A stretch of 6,394 nucleotides of DNA, from positions 1 to 6,394 of the forward strand of contig JAIEIQ010000217.1 in the NCBI GenBank assembly GCA_029065305.1, written 5' to 3'. Source of the stretch: Oscillospiraceae bacterium (GTDB lineage Bacteria; Bacillota; Clostridia; Oscillospirales; Oscillospiraceae). Within the stretch, counting starts at the first letter, position 1, and each line of letters opens with the position of its first letter. The notes below the pieces were generated by a model. The model saw nothing but the letters and a program-made list of their open reading frames with translations, had not been told where the DNA came from and searched no databases. The position numbers and the translations under genes are program-made. Below, one piece after another: positions 5,739 through 6,394 of this stretch.

Positions 5739-6394
5739 CTAGCCAGCCAGGCACCAGTCTCCCTCCGCCTGGGGCGCGGCCACCACCGGCACCAGCGCCG
5801 GGACGGGGCTCTCCCCCGCCGCCGCCTCCAGCTGGAGGCGGACCGCCGCCGGGTCTGCGGAGACAGCGTAGACTGCGTCCATCAGGGGGGCGAAGGCCGT
5901 CAGGCTCTGCCCGGAGTCGGCTCCGCTGCCCGCCAGGAGCAGCGCCTCGTCCAGGGCCAGGGACACCCGGGTGCCGTAGGGCTCCAGGGCCTGGCGCAGC
6001 TCCGTGAGGAACTGGGTCAGGGCCTCGGTCTTGCCCTGGGTGTTGCCGGAGTAGTCGATCTTTTGCAGCTTGCCGCTGACGGGGTAGCTCACATCGTCCA
6101 GCAGCACCTCGTCAAAGCCCATTTTCGCGCACTCCACCGCCAGGGCGATGACATACCGCCGGGCCTCCGCCTTGTCTGGCTCCAGCCAGTGGTCGCTGGT
6201 GCCGCTGTACCAGACGTAGCCGTTGCGCTGGCAGATTGCCGCCTCCTTCATGTTGGCGAAGGCGTAGTAGTTGTCGTGGAAGCAGCCCATCCGGGCCACG
6301 GCGTACACGTCCCCCGCCCCGTCCAGCAGGGCCTTGACGCTCTCCATATCCCCCCCCGGTCTCTTATAAACATATGACGCTTCCGCCGATACTC
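5739..6394 (-). CDS. Putative glycoside hydrolase, DUF4015-like (C-terminal 217 residues; 5' end outside window)
   Basis: The frame is open to the window edge with no stop. The M encoded at 6347 is internal, because residues before it (SYVYKRPGGD) continue the domain. What is visible fits the C-terminal half of a putative TIM-barrel glycosyl hydrolase domain (PF13200/DUF4015 type). In order these are: a helix VKALLDGAGDVYAVAR then GCFHDNYYAFAN (residues 19-47 of the fragment), like 'YVIARIVVFKDPxLA' in the family; HWLEPDKAEARRYVIALAVE (68-87), like the 'WLDPYNEEVWxY' segment; and GFDEVLLDDVSYP (92-104), like 'GFDEIQFDYIRFP'. The family's final 'SPMVYPSHY' strand is not recognisable; 171-180 reads MDAVYAVSAD, so this is a divergent member. 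Substrate and activity are unknown. It is followed by its own terminator, so it is probably not cotranscribed with the ATPase genes. The N-terminus, and any signal peptide, is outside the window. Confidence 0.75.
   Translation of the reverse strand, partial: VSAEASYVYKRPGGDMESVKALLDGAGDVYAVARMGCFHDNYYAFANMKEAAICQRNGYVWYSGTSDHWLEPDKAEARRYVIALAVECAKMGFDEVLLDDVSYPVSGKLQKIDYSGNTQGKTEALTQFLTELRQALEPYGTRVSLALDEALLLAGSGADSGQSLTAFAPLMDAVYAVSADPAAVRLQLEAAAGESPVPALVPVVAAPQAEGDWCLAG

Overview
The window reads almost entirely from the minus strand. It holds most of a V-type (V/A-type, Ntp-like) rotary ATPase operon, plus the 3' end of an unrelated upstream gene. The GC-rich coding sequence, strong AGGAGG-type ribosome binding sites and the bacterial ntp gene order suggest a GC-rich member of the Clostridia, perhaps Oscillospiraceae (Flavonifractor/Lawsonibacter/Intestinimonas-like). 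That taxonomic placement is inference from memory of such genomes, not a search result.

Layout in the direction of transcription (high to low coordinates): (1) 6394-5739, the C-terminal 217 codons of a putative glycoside hydrolase of the DUF4015 type, open at the window edge. (2) 5685-5718, a 16-bp perfect stem that probably terminates it. (3) About 5590-5456, a likely promoter with an extended -10 and an untranslated leader of about 100 nt carrying a 9-bp stem-loop near its 5' end. (4) The ATPase genes: stalk subunit G/H (5455-5141), membrane subunit I/a (5141-3168), proteolipid K/c (3166-2666), stalk subunit E (2622-1936), subunit C/d (1890-886), rotor subunit F (899-567) and the N-terminal 160 codons of catalytic subunit A (481-1, running off the window). 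Subunits B and D would be expected next, outside the window.

The products build one machine. K forms the membrane rotor ring, I supplies the half channels and the essential arginine, and C couples the ring to the central shaft (F with D). E and G/H form the peripheral stalks, and A with B forms the nucleotide-hydrolysing head. K retains all five residues known to coordinate Na+ in Enterococcus hirae NtpK, so a sodium-coupled enzyme is predicted. The genes are tightly packed: 1-nt overlap G/H-I, 1-nt gap I-K, 14-nt overlap C-F. The exception is the 85-nt F-A gap, which holds a perfect hairpin just before the catalytic subunit genes.

This is a conserved housekeeping-type operon. I found no sign of a new system, mobile element, CRISPR array, tRNA or rRNA. 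The long plus-strand open frames are antisense shadows.
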